This document shows positions 34,923 through 44,351 of a stretch of DNA of 64,000 bases, in pieces. The notes beneath the pieces are model-generated. The model made no database searches. It worked only from the letters and a program-made list of their open reading frames with translations, and was not told the origin of the DNA. Each line of letters opens with the position of its first letter. Within the stretch, counting starts at the first letter, position 1. Source of the stretch: Sphingobacteriia bacterium (GTDB taxonomy: Bacteria > Bacteroidota > Bacteroidia > NS11-12g > UBA955); the NCBI GenBank assembly GCA_021151535.1, contig JAGKXC010000001.1, positions 22,667 to 86,666 of the forward strand. The letters are read 5' to 3'. Both the position numbers and the translations under genes were made by a program.

Positions 34923-36482
34923 TTAAAAAGATATTCCAGCAGATAATTTCAATCCAAGTCCATGAAAAACATTTGGAGCTAATAATGCCTCCACACCGTT
35001 GGCTTGAACGTGTAATTGCAGCATTTTTCCATCTTCATGGAGCTTATACAATCGCCAACCCAAATTGATATCAAACTTATCCCAGCCGCCGATAGAAAAT
35101 CCCGCAGTAATTCTATTGAAATTCACTCGCATATGCTCTCTATAAACACTTTTCTCCGTTCTCCTTATATCAAAGGCCTCGCTGATAATCCTACTAAAAA
35201 ACGATGCCGGAATTTCAGGTTGTAAACTAATTCTTGGCATGTATCCTGTTGCATTTATGTATTGAAAACCAAATGGACCCATGTCAATACCCAATTGAAA
35301 AGGCATGAGCAAAAATCCAGATCTCCGTTGATCCAAATTGCCAATATCCTCTTTAACACGATCAACTTCTGAACTGATCCAGTTCGTTTGTTGCAGCTTT
35401 GTTGGCGTAATCAAAACCTGCTCAATAGAAACAGGCTGAACAGCCTTTAATCCTGCAGGTTTAAAGCCCTTACCATTAGCATCCCAAATATACCCTCGGC
35501 TACTCACCAACGCATCTTTTAAATAAAACACCCCAAAATCCTTTAAATCAAACTTGATTACCTGCTTTAACTGGCGATAATATGATCTAGAAAAAAGGTT
35601 ATAATTACTAAACGACAAACCCATAACCGCGCCACTGCTATTTTCATCCATCCTTACCCAGTTATATCGCCCGTTTACAGAAAGTGAATCTGCCAGCGAT
35701 GAAGTATATACCTTCACAACCTCAGTTTTTAAACGCTGAAAACCCGTTAATCTACCCACAAAAACACCCATCTCAATAAACGCAATATTATAATTCCACA
35801 ATCCATAGGATTCTCGTTTCGTTCTTTCATGGGAAGATCCATAATAGGTTTCTCTGTTTATTGAAAGCAAAAAATCCAATCGCTCAGCCAAATATTGATC
35901 TACCTTATTGCTTCCCACATTCAACAACTCCCCGCGATAATATCCATTGCCCATAAACATCAATTTATAAGCATCTGGCGATATTTTTCCATTCAACAAC
36001 CCACCTATACTTCCCACAACAGACCAATAATTGATTGTAGAAATGCGAATTTTAGATAGTCCAGTTGCCGAAATAAACGCCGTATCATTTACAATTTCAT
36101 CGTCTTCTCTCATTTTCTCCAACAGCGATTTATCTTTCACGTTTGAGGCAATCAACTTCGGTTCTCTAACTACCGAAGAAAATGAAAATCCAAAATTCTG
36201 ATATAAACCAAATCGGCATTGACCCGTTCCAAATCGATTGGCAGTATTACTCAATACTTCCTTGTCCATCCCACCGCCAAAAGCCAATTTATTGAATATA
36301 TGTTGCGGTAAAATGTTACTTCCCGTCTGCAGATTTGAAGTAAAAAAACCATAATACTGCTTCTTCTCTGGCTTCGTTTCAGAAACAGAATCTACCATCA
36401 CACTATCAGATAAAACATCCTGTGCCATGGAAATTCCAACATTACCAATCGCCAGTAAAAATACAATCCACTTACTTTTCAT
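34923..36482 (-). CDS. Putative outer-membrane beta-barrel protein, family not recognised
   Basis: A 519-residue protein with a signal peptide (MKSKWIVFLLAIGNVGISMA) and a sequence dominated by alternating aromatic/glycine strands; it ends in LGLKLSAGISF, a typical barrel C-terminus. The layout (YGFFTSNLQTGSN near the mature N-terminus, RFGLYQNFGFSF) resembles DUF5723-type barrels, but I cannot confirm this. The start is 18 bases after the stop of the upstream lipoprotein gene, so the two form one operon. Confidence 0.65.
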   Translation of the reverse strand: MKSKWIVFLLAIGNVGISMAQDVLSDSVMVDSVSETKPEKKQYYGFFTSNLQTGSNILPQHIFNKLAFGGGMDKEVLSNTANRFGTGQCRFGLYQNFGFSFSSVVREPKLIASNVKDKSLLEKMREDDEIVNDTAFISATGLSKIRISTINYWSVVGSIGGLLNGKISPDAYKLMFMGNGYYRGELLNVGSNKVDQYLAERLDFLLSINRETYYGSSHERTKRESYGLWNYNIAFIEMGVFVGRLTGFQRLKTEVVKVYTSSLADSLSVNGRYNWVRMDENSSGAVMGLSFSNYNLFSRSYYRQLKQVIKFDLKDFGVFYLKDALVSSRGYIWDANGKGFKPAGLKAVQPVSIEQVLITPTKLQQTNWISSEVDRVKEDIGNLDQRRSGFLLMPFQLGIDMGPFGFQYINATGYMPRISLQPEIPASFFSRIISEAFDIRRTEKSVYREHMRVNFNRITAGFSIGGWDKFDINLGWRLYKLHEDGKMLQLHVQANGVEALLAPNVFHGLGLKLSAGISF

Positions 36483-36499
36483 CTTTTCCTGCTCCAAAA

Positions 36500-38548
36500 T
36501 TATTTGCCAATTTTCACCTGATAATCAACCTCAATAGCCGTATTCATCTTTAACTGATAAACACTGTTCATCGTTTTCATCAATCCATCACTATTCAAAG
36601 TAGCTTGTATGGCAATAAACTTTGCTTGCTGCAAAGCCCAAATCTTCTCTCTGGGCAACGCAATACTAAAATTAGATTTCACAGTTTCTACCGGACTTCC
36701 ATTAGGCAAAGTAATCCCTGGCTCAATGGCATTCAAACCTCCAACCACATCCAAACTCGTTAAATAACCCATCCCAGCATCTAATAAATCCAATTTCAAC
36801 CCTGCTCCAAATGGAAACCCATTTTCTACTTCTATCAAAATATTAGCGCCCCTAATTCTACTCAAATCACCCAACTTCTCCAACGATAAACTCTGGGTAT
36901 CCCTTAAATTTAAATGATTAAATAACAATGAATAAGGCGCCTCTATCTTAAGTATTACTTCAACTTTACTGTTGTCAAAAACAAAATCTTTCCAATTGTT
37001 CACATTCCCATTTGGACTGGTTTCAATATCTAAGTTATAATGCAACAACTGCGGCAAATTCTCAATAAAGGTTCGAATATTTGAATTACTAGAATCTAAT
37101 GCAATAATGGTCTCTGTGTAGGCATCACGCTTAAAAGGTGGTGAGGTAACAAATAAATCCTGCCCCAAAACAGTTGCGCCCAAGGCTTGTGAATTCTTGG
37201 TAAATACATTTTCCCCTACCAACTTATTCAACCTTATTCTGCCATCACCGCCAATACTATTTCTCAAAATTAAACTCACCTTAAAATCTTTCAATTTCAT
37301 GTCAGCATCCAAACCCTTGAATAAATCAAAACCAGCAACTTGCTCGCCTGTTTGGTTCAAATTCTGACCCATATATCCAATCGCATAATCCGGATACATA
37401 CCCTCCAATCGGTAATCAATTCGAATACTATCATTCAAACCCACCTCTACTTTCCTACCAGAGCTATCCATTGTTACCAGTAAAACCTGGTGGAAAGTGT
37501 TTACAGTATCCTTTACGTTCGGATCCTTTCCTCTAAAGTCAATAACATAATCAGTTAGATCAAACAGCTCATCTTTGGTGGAAATATTCCCCTTAGTTGC
37601 ACCAGGTAGTTTCACAATTGATTCCAACACCTTGCCATCCTTTTCAGCCGATGGAATTTTAAAGAACATCGTCATATCCTCCTCAATCGTGCTCACCAGA
37701 TGAATGCGAATATGACCTCTTTTACACTTAAAATATTTCACCTGCGCACCGCCCATATAAACGGGCAATCCTTCATCTTGGTCTATTACAGTTTGAGTTG
37801 GAAACGCAGCTATAGCATGCCTTGGTCTCAATTTTCTAACGGCCAATTCAACATCCACTCCTTTACTTGCATCAATCAAAACAGGCCCAACACTCGCCTC
37901 AGTTATCAACCTTTTAATTGTACCACGCAATCCCTTAGTTACCGTTTTGTCGCGCAAATCAATCTGCTTCGTTACCGTAGCTTCAACCGCAATATCCATA
38001 AATGAATCCAACGCCACCACCGAATTATCCGAAGCATTCGTTAATTCAAAAACCAACAATTTCACTTTCACCGGCAAATGATTGCTCAACGAAATATCCA
38101 TCAACCCGCTATCCAATGTAGCCGTTTCAAAAAATGCACTGGCATCAATATCCACGGGCGATAAATTTGATTGATCTTGCGCTGGAACATTGGTAGTCTG
38201 TCCATTCAACAACTTGAATATGGGATTTATCTCACCCAAAGTTACCGAACGCGTTATTTTCTGATCATTCAACTTCAGCCTTTTCAATGTAAAAAATGCC
38301 GAGATACCTGTATCATAAGCCCTCACATTCTCCATCTGATAACGGTACACCAGATTTTCATACATCAGTTCATAAGAACTATCAATCAAATTTGATTTGA
38401 AGTGCGTGGTATCAATATCGCCCAATTTTAAAGAAGTTTTAAATAATGGCGATACAATACGATTCTCCCATGATGTTGCTTCCCTACTGCATGAAGCAAT
38501 CACAAATAATACAATTGTTAGTGTACCAAAAATTAAGCGATTTTTCAT
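36500..38548 (-). CDS. Large lipoprotein of unknown function
   Basis: A 682-residue protein with a lipoprotein signal: MKNRLIFGTLTIVLFVIASC then SREATS (Cys20). The mature part is beta-rich, with repeated short strands and recurring VKLLVFELTN-like segments; no known domain is recognised. A TAACTTGC element ends 13 bases before the ATG. It precedes the barrel gene by 17 bases, so the two may work as a lipoprotein/barrel pair in the outer membrane. ATG 38548 is preferred to the upstream start because the signal sequence begins there. Confidence 0.7.
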   Translation of the reverse strand: MKNRLIFGTLTIVLFVIASCSREATSWENRIVSPLFKTSLKLGDIDTTHFKSNLIDSSYELMYENLVYRYQMENVRAYDTGISAFFTLKRLKLNDQKITRSVTLGEINPIFKLLNGQTTNVPAQDQSNLSPVDIDASAFFETATLDSGLMDISLSNHLPVKVKLLVFELTNASDNSVVALDSFMDIAVEATVTKQIDLRDKTVTKGLRGTIKRLITEASVGPVLIDASKGVDVELAVRKLRPRHAIAAFPTQTVIDQDEGLPVYMGGAQVKYFKCKRGHIRIHLVSTIEEDMTMFFKIPSAEKDGKVLESIVKLPGATKGNISTKDELFDLTDYVIDFRGKDPNVKDTVNTFHQVLLVTMDSSGRKVEVGLNDSIRIDYRLEGMYPDYAIGYMGQNLNQTGEQVAGFDLFKGLDADMKLKDFKVSLILRNSIGGDGRIRLNKLVGENVFTKNSQALGATVLGQDLFVTSPPFKRDAYTETIIALDSSNSNIRTFIENLPQLLHYNLDIETSPNGNVNNWKDFVFDNSKVEVILKIEAPYSLLFNHLNLRDTQSLSLEKLGDLSRIRGANILIEVENGFPFGAGLKLDLLDAGMGYLTSLDVVGGLNAIEPGITLPNGSPVETVKSNFSIALPREKIWALQQAKFIAIQATLNSDGLMKTMNSVYQLKMNTAIEVDYQVKIGK

Positions 38549-38593
38549 CCTTGCTTGCAAGTTAATCCCAACGTGCAAGATTCACAAATTCAC

Positions 38594-39106
38594 TTATAAA
38601 ATATGCTCAAAATACTGACTGATATTGATTTTGAAAAATCCAACCAATCCAAATATTAATACCCCCCAACAAAGAACAGAAATCACCATCATCTTCCAAG
38701 CCGATCTCCTATCTAATCCAAACCCAATCAACAACAAGCAAGCCACCGGTAAACTTATCAATACAGGACCTAACAAAGCGATCACACTCAATCCACCTGA
38801 CATTTTCACTTTCACAATAAATCGATTTTGCCATGTAAATTTTCTTTGTTTTTTTGAACCAGACTTCAATTTATCTGACATATCTGGCAAAAACTTTACA
38901 GAAAACCATTTTTGCAACTTATTCCAACCCAATAACAACATCTCACCCCAAAAAATCCAAGCAGTAACACCCAAAACCCCTCCCAACGTGGTAAACAAAA
39001 ATCCTTTCACAGGATCATTGGCAAATGCGAACATGGCCATACCAACCCCAAAAATGTATTTGAATGAAGATAACAATACAATTCCTGAAATTTCGTACCA
39101 TTCCAT
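38594..39106 (-). CDS. Hypothetical multi-pass membrane protein
   Basis: A 170-residue protein with about four hydrophobic helices: roughly 8-30, 34-60, 108-128 and 134-160. Between helices 2 and 3 lies a basic loop (KLKSGSKKQRKFTW). A small GGVLGVTAWIF segment is glycine-rich. Family not recognised. It lies upstream of the lipoprotein gene on the same strand (45 bases) and may be part of that operon. Confidence 0.55.
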   Translation of the reverse strand: MEWYEISGIVLLSSFKYIFGVGMAMFAFANDPVKGFLFTTLGGVLGVTAWIFWGEMLLLGWNKLQKWFSVKFLPDMSDKLKSGSKKQRKFTWQNRFIVKVKMSGGLSVIALLGPVLISLPVACLLLIGFGLDRRSAWKMMVISVLCWGVLIFGLVGFFKINISQYFEHIL

Positions 39107-39218
39107 ACCGTGAAGAAATGAAATTTTGTTCGTTTTCGTGCAAAAAATATTCCAGCCATTCAGAATTTAACGCAACTTTGTATCTACATATCGAAATTCC
39201 ATCCCGGAATTTACCCAA

Positions 39219-41381
39219 ATGAGCAATTCAAAGTCAAAATTCAACCAAATTCCAATTTCATTTGTTAAAGCAAATTTTGGATTGAATGCCTTGAGCATGG
39301 GTTGTAAAACTATGTTTCTATTGCTGTGTTGTTTTTATTTCAATCAATCCTTTGGCCAAATGCCATTAGAGGCAAGTAAGTTCAAGGAATTAGCAGATTC
39401 CCAATCACCAGGAAAAACAAAATCCGATTCCATAAGCGCCGTCAAAAAGAAAACCAATAAACCCAAAACCTACCCAACTGCACAACCATTCCAATTGTCG
39501 ATTTTAAACAACAAACAAAGGTTCCTCTCAGATACTTCCAATCTTTATTGCCATCTTTACGACCCCAACTATCTCAATAATCAAGCTTGGGTAAATTTAG
39601 GTGAACCTGCCGGTCCCACGAAAGTGCTTGGTAATTTCAGTCTTAATCCCGGATTTAACATAGGACTGAACCCTATGGGATCATTAAAGAAAACCAACCA
39701 AAACTTCAAATTTTATCAAGTTCAAGCACCGCTTACATTGATGCGATATACACAAGGAACTGGTTCAAGTTTCGCGTTCAATGCCCTACATACTCAAAAC
39801 CTATCACCTACATGGAACATTACATTAGACTACCAAAGTATAATAAATGAAAATATGTTTCTCGGAGCTGGTTTAAACTCAACTTCACGAAACACATTCC
39901 TTGGCTCAAATTTCACGTCACCCAATGGAAAATTCCACCAAGTTGTATTATTTGGTTGGAATAGACTAAGAAGAAATGAAAATGGAGGAATAAAACCCGC
40001 AGACTTTTATCAATATGCTCAAGTAGCAGATTCCACACAATTTGGTCAAAGAACTTTTAACTACTATTCACCTTATTTAACTACTCCAGCCAAATCATTC
40101 TTTGGAAATAACCAGCATAGCATCGCTCACCAATACGCGTTAACAAAAAACATCAATATCACCCAATTCTCAACCTTTGAGAAAACAAGATTTCAATATG
40201 CAGATACCAAAAGAGATACAAACTTCTATGGCAAAAATTATTTCCAATACGCTGCAAAAACCAACGACTCTTCTGTGTGGATCAATCAAAACCACTTGTT
40301 AGGAACACAATTAGTATTTCAACAAGACTCAATTAAAAACAATATTATCAGTATAAATTATGCAATCAATAAAGCCACATACCAATCACTATTGCCAATG
40401 TGGATCGATTCATTATTGCCCAAAAACTTTTATTCAAACGGAATTCAATTTCATTGGTTAAATAGCAATTACCAACCCAATAAAATCTCATATCAACTTT
40501 TTGGTAATTATACACTAAACGGCAATGGTAAAACCGCCCATCATATAAAAGCAGAATTCTGGATTCAAGACATTATCAAAAATCCATTGCCTAAACCCAA
40601 TCAAACTTACTCATTACAACCAAAATTATCTTTAAAATTAGAACGAAACTTGCAACTTCCAACCTTATTTGATCAGCAATTCGCTTCTAACCATTTCTTC
40701 TACAACAACAACTTCAGTAACCTAACCGGAATTCAAAATGTGGAAATAACCGCTAACAGAATTACTTTGCTTCAATCCAAAAAGATGAGCATGGAATCTC
40801 CAAAAATGCTTACCGAATTAAACTTTAATGCGGAATTAGGCCAATGGATAAACCCAGTACTTTCTATCGATGGTGTTCAACCATTACAGTATAATTTCAT
40901 TTCAAATTACTCAAAAATTACTGCCCAATTCCACCAACGAATTAATCATTTCCATTTATACCAAAATATTACATACCATAAATTTAAGGAGAATTACTTA
41001 AATCCTTTGTTTAATATGGGTGTTCCCAAAATTTACAGCAAAACATCCCTGTTTTTCCAATACTACCTGTTCAACAAAGCCATGTTGGCCAAAACCGGCA
41101 TCGATATTTGGTACACTTCAGAATTCACACCCATGCAGTATCGCCCAGATGCCGCAACTTTCTACTACAATACGTTACAACCTTTTAAATCCGGCAACTA
41201 CGCCCAAATTGATTGGTATGTATCAGCAAGAATACAAACTGCAGATATCTATTTCAAAATAGAACATGCAAATGAACTATACCATATCCCAGGTTTTAAC
41301 ACCAGATATGATTATGTGCTCTACCATCCAATCCAACCCTATCGTGTTAGATTTGGTTTGCAGTGGAAATTCTATAATTAG
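39219..41381 (+). CDS. Putative porin (Bacteroidota Porin_10-like)
   Basis: A 720-residue protein. A signal sequence is probably used from an internal Met (residues 27 or 32, MGCKTMFLLLCCFYFNQSFG); the first 26 residues may not be translated. A basic linker (KSDSISAVKKKTNKPKTY) is followed by a barrel body that matches the putative porin family: SNLYCHLYDPNYLN, NFSLNPGFNIGLN, LTLMRYTQGTG, LGLQWKF-type end (RFGLQWKFYN). Function as a general porin is family inference. Its end overlaps polA by 4 bases on the opposite strand. Confidence 0.8.
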   Translation: MSNSKSKFNQIPISFVKANFGLNALSMGCKTMFLLLCCFYFNQSFGQMPLEASKFKELADSQSPGKTKSDSISAVKKKTNKPKTYPTAQPFQLSILNNKQRFLSDTSNLYCHLYDPNYLNNQAWVNLGEPAGPTKVLGNFSLNPGFNIGLNPMGSLKKTNQNFKFYQVQAPLTLMRYTQGTGSSFAFNALHTQNLSPTWNITLDYQSIINENMFLGAGLNSTSRNTFLGSNFTSPNGKFHQVVLFGWNRLRRNENGGIKPADFYQYAQVADSTQFGQRTFNYYSPYLTTPAKSFFGNNQHSIAHQYALTKNINITQFSTFEKTRFQYADTKRDTNFYGKNYFQYAAKTNDSSVWINQNHLLGTQLVFQQDSIKNNIISINYAINKATYQSLLPMWIDSLLPKNFYSNGIQFHWLNSNYQPNKISYQLFGNYTLNGNGKTAHHIKAEFWIQDIIKNPLPKPNQTYSLQPKLSLKLERNLQLPTLFDQQFASNHFFYNNNFSNLTGIQNVEITANRITLLQSKKMSMESPKMLTELNFNAELGQWINPVLSIDGVQPLQYNFISNYSKITAQFHQRINHFHLYQNITYHKFKENYLNPLFNMGVPKIYSKTSLFFQYYLFNKAMLAKTGIDIWYTSEFTPMQYRPDAATFYYNTLQPFKSGNYAQIDWYVSARIQTADIYFKIEHANELYHIPGFNTRYDYVLYHPIQPYRVRFGLQWKFYN

Positions 41382-44254
41382 TGAGCATCTAACCAGCTCT
41401 TACCAGATCCAGATTCCACCAAAACAGGTACCGTTAATTGCATCGCCCCTTCCATTAATTCCTTAATCTTAGGAGCCACAATATCCAATTCTTGTTTCGG
41501 CACGTCAAAAACCAATTCGTCATGCACCTGCAACAACATTTTGGTCTTCAATTCAGATTCATTCAACCATTTCTGCACCTGAATCATAGCTACCTTAATC
41601 ATATCAGCCGCACTGCCTTGTATCGGTGCATTGATGGCGTTGCGCTCAGCAAATCCGCGCATAACCGCATTGCGTGAATGTATATCCCTCACGTACCTTC
41701 TCCTTCCCAATATCGTTTCTACATAGCCATTCTCTTGCGCCTTCCTTACCGCCTCATCCATGTAATCCCTGATTCCAGGAAATTGCTTGAAATAGTTATC
41801 GATGATTTCCTTTGCTTCACCACGACTAATTCCAACTCGCTGGCTTAATCCAAAAGCAGAAATGCCATAAATAATTCCAAAATTCACCGTCTTGGCCTTT
41901 CTCCTCATCTCCTTGTCAACCTCTTCCATCGGCACTCCCCAAACCTTTGCCGCCGTTGCTGTATGAATATCATAACCCTGTTGAAAAGCCTCTTTCATCC
42001 CTTCATCACCGGAAATATGAGCAATAATGCGCAATTCAATCTGACTGTAATCCGCACTCAACAATACATGTTCATCTGTAGCTGCAATAAATGCCTTGCG
42101 AATTTCCCTACCCAACTCTGTCCGTATAGGGATATTCTGTAAGTTAGGATTTTGGGAACTCAATCGCCCAGTAGCGGCAACCGCCTGATTAAAATGCGTA
42201 TGAATCCTACCCGTTTGCGAATCTACCATCAATGGCAATGCATCCACATAAGTAGATTTCAGCTTCTGAAGCGCCCTAAAATCCAAAATGTGCTGGATAA
42301 TCGGATGTTTGCCTTGCAAACTCTGCAATGTCTCCTCGTCTGTTTGATATTGCCCAGTCTTTGTTTTCTTTGGCTTATCCAACAAATTCAAGTGCTCAAA
42401 CAAAACTTTTCCTACTTGTTGGGGCGATGAAATATTAAAATCAAAACCCGCAGCAGCAAAAATCTGATCCTGAACATTTTTCATCTGCTCAGACAAATCA
42501 GCACTGTAAAGATTTAAAAAATCAACGTCAACCCGGATTCCTTCACGCTCAATCTCTTCCAAAACTGAAACCAATGGCATTTCCACTTCCTCAAATAACT
42601 TTTTCACGCCGCGCTCATCTAACATTCCATCAAATATCTCATACAATTGATAGGTAACATCTGCGTCTTCCGCAGCATACTCCGAAATTTTCTCAATGGC
42701 AACATCGCGCATATTCAACTGCCCCTTGCCCTTCTTTCCAATTAATGTTTCAATGGAAATTGGAGAATATTGCAAGTAAGATTCACTCAACACCTGCATG
42801 TTGTGGCGCTTATCCGGCTCCAACAAATAATGAGCAATCATAGTATCAAAATGAGGTCCATTAACAGAGATACCATAGTTTTTCAATACAGCCAAATCAT
42901 ACTTGATATTCTGCGCTATCTTCAACTGCCTCCCCGCAAAAATCCCCTCAAATTGTTTTACCAATTGCAAAGCCGCTTCCCTTTCTGCCGGCACCGGAAC
43001 GTACCAAGCCGTAAAACTCGCTGTACTAAAAGAAAGTCCAACCAAGTCAGCATGCAACGACTCAATATCGGTAGTCTCTGTATCAAAACAGAATTTATCA
43101 CTTTGCTCTAATTCCTTAATTAAAACAGCAATCTCTTCCTCATTTTGCGCAATTTTATAAACGTGATCAACATCCGCAATGGTTTTCTTAATTCCACCTT
43201 CCTCTTCCTCCTCTTCATCGCCAAAAGTTAAATCTCCTTGATGGATATCCGAATTTGTAACTGCTGCCGGCGCATCAAATAATGAACTTTGAAGGGGATT
43301 AACGGGCGATGCTTTTGAAGCCGTTTTACGAGCCGCCACTGGTGCTGTTTCCACTGCACTCACACTTTCTGCGCCCGCAGCCGAACCCAAAACACGTTTA
43401 GCTAATGTTCTAAATTCTAATTCCTCAAATACCTCACCCAACTTCTCCGTATCTATTGGATCCAATTGCAAAGCAACCAAATCCAAATCTATGGGAACCT
43501 GTGTATCAATGGTTGCCAACCATTTGCTAACCTTAGCCTGCTCTGCAAAATTGATTACATTCTCCTGCTGCTTACCTTTCAATTTATCCGCATTGGCCAA
43601 TAATCCTTCAACACTGCCATATTCAGCAACCAACTTTTTTGCTGTTTTTTCACCAATTCCAGGAATTCCAGGAATATTATCAGCCGCATCGCCCCATAAA
43701 CCCAAAATATCGATCACTTGTGATACATCCGTAATCTCCCATTTCTTTAAAATTTCCTCTACACCCAAAATCTCATCAGGAGAACCCATCCTTCCAGGCT
43801 TGTATATCTTTACCCTATCCCTTACCAATTGACCAAAATCCTTATCCGGCGTCATCATGTAAACCTCATAATCCAAATCACCCGCCTTCCAAGCCAATGT
43901 ACCAATAATATCATCGGCTTCGTATCCATCCATACGAATTACAGGAATATTGAACCCCTCTATAATTTTAAAAATGTAAGGCAAACTCTTCACCAAATCC
44001 TCCGGCATCTCTTCCCTGTGTGCCTTATAAGCTTCAAACTCTTTATGTCGAATCGTTGGAGCTGAAGTATCAAAAACCACAGCAATATGCGTTGGCTTTT
44101 GCTTGTTTAATATATCCAACAACGTATTCGTAAATCCAAACATCGCGCTGGCATTCAAACCCTTACTAGTAATCCTTGGATTCTGACTAAAGGCAAAAAA
44201 AGCCCTGTAAATCAGAGCCATCCCATCCAATAAAAACAACTTTCCTTTACTCAT
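41378..44254 (-). CDS. polA: DNA polymerase I
   Basis: A 958-residue replication and repair polymerase with all three domains. The 5' nuclease occupies about 1-290 (FDTSAPTIRHKEFEAYKAHR, GIPGIGEKTA). An acidic linker (EEEEEEG) joins a 3'-5' proofreading domain with intact exo motifs: FDTETT, NIKYDLAVL and YAAEDADVTYQ. The polymerase domain (about 580-958) shows motif A DYSQIELRI, motif B KTVNFGIIYG and motif C VHDELVFD. Proofreading should therefore be active. Confidence 0.97.
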   Translation of the reverse strand: MSKGKLFLLDGMALIYRAFFAFSQNPRITSKGLNASAMFGFTNTLLDILNKQKPTHIAVVFDTSAPTIRHKEFEAYKAHREEMPEDLVKSLPYIFKIIEGFNIPVIRMDGYEADDIIGTLAWKAGDLDYEVYMMTPDKDFGQLVRDRVKIYKPGRMGSPDEILGVEEILKKWEITDVSQVIDILGLWGDAADNIPGIPGIGEKTAKKLVAEYGSVEGLLANADKLKGKQQENVINFAEQAKVSKWLATIDTQVPIDLDLVALQLDPIDTEKLGEVFEELEFRTLAKRVLGSAAGAESVSAVETAPVAARKTASKASPVNPLQSSLFDAPAAVTNSDIHQGDLTFGDEEEEEEGGIKKTIADVDHVYKIAQNEEEIAVLIKELEQSDKFCFDTETTDIESLHADLVGLSFSTASFTAWYVPVPAEREAALQLVKQFEGIFAGRQLKIAQNIKYDLAVLKNYGISVNGPHFDTMIAHYLLEPDKRHNMQVLSESYLQYSPISIETLIGKKGKGQLNMRDVAIEKISEYAAEDADVTYQLYEIFDGMLDERGVKKLFEEVEMPLVSVLEEIEREGIRVDVDFLNLYSADLSEQMKNVQDQIFAAAGFDFNISSPQQVGKVLFEHLNLLDKPKKTKTGQYQTDEETLQSLQGKHPIIQHILDFRALQKLKSTYVDALPLMVDSQTGRIHTHFNQAVAATGRLSSQNPNLQNIPIRTELGREIRKAFIAATDEHVLLSADYSQIELRIIAHISGDEGMKEAFQQGYDIHTATAAKVWGVPMEEVDKEMRRKAKTVNFGIIYGISAFGLSQRVGISRGEAKEIIDNYFKQFPGIRDYMDEAVRKAQENGYVETILGRRRYVRDIHSRNAVMRGFAERNAINAPIQGSAADMIKVAMIQVQKWLNESELKTKMLLQVHDELVFDVPKQELDIVAPKIKELMEGAMQLTVPVLVESGSGKSWLDAH

Positions 44255-44351
44255 AAAGTTCTGGCAATTTACAACATAAACAGCACTGATGAAGCATCTG
44301 CATCCCTAATTTAAACGTATAATTGCACATCTTTTACTTTTCAGCAAAATC

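Noticed and set aside
42770..43160. Forward ORFs inside polA
   Set aside because: Antisense to conserved exonuclease and polymerase regions; no signals of their own.
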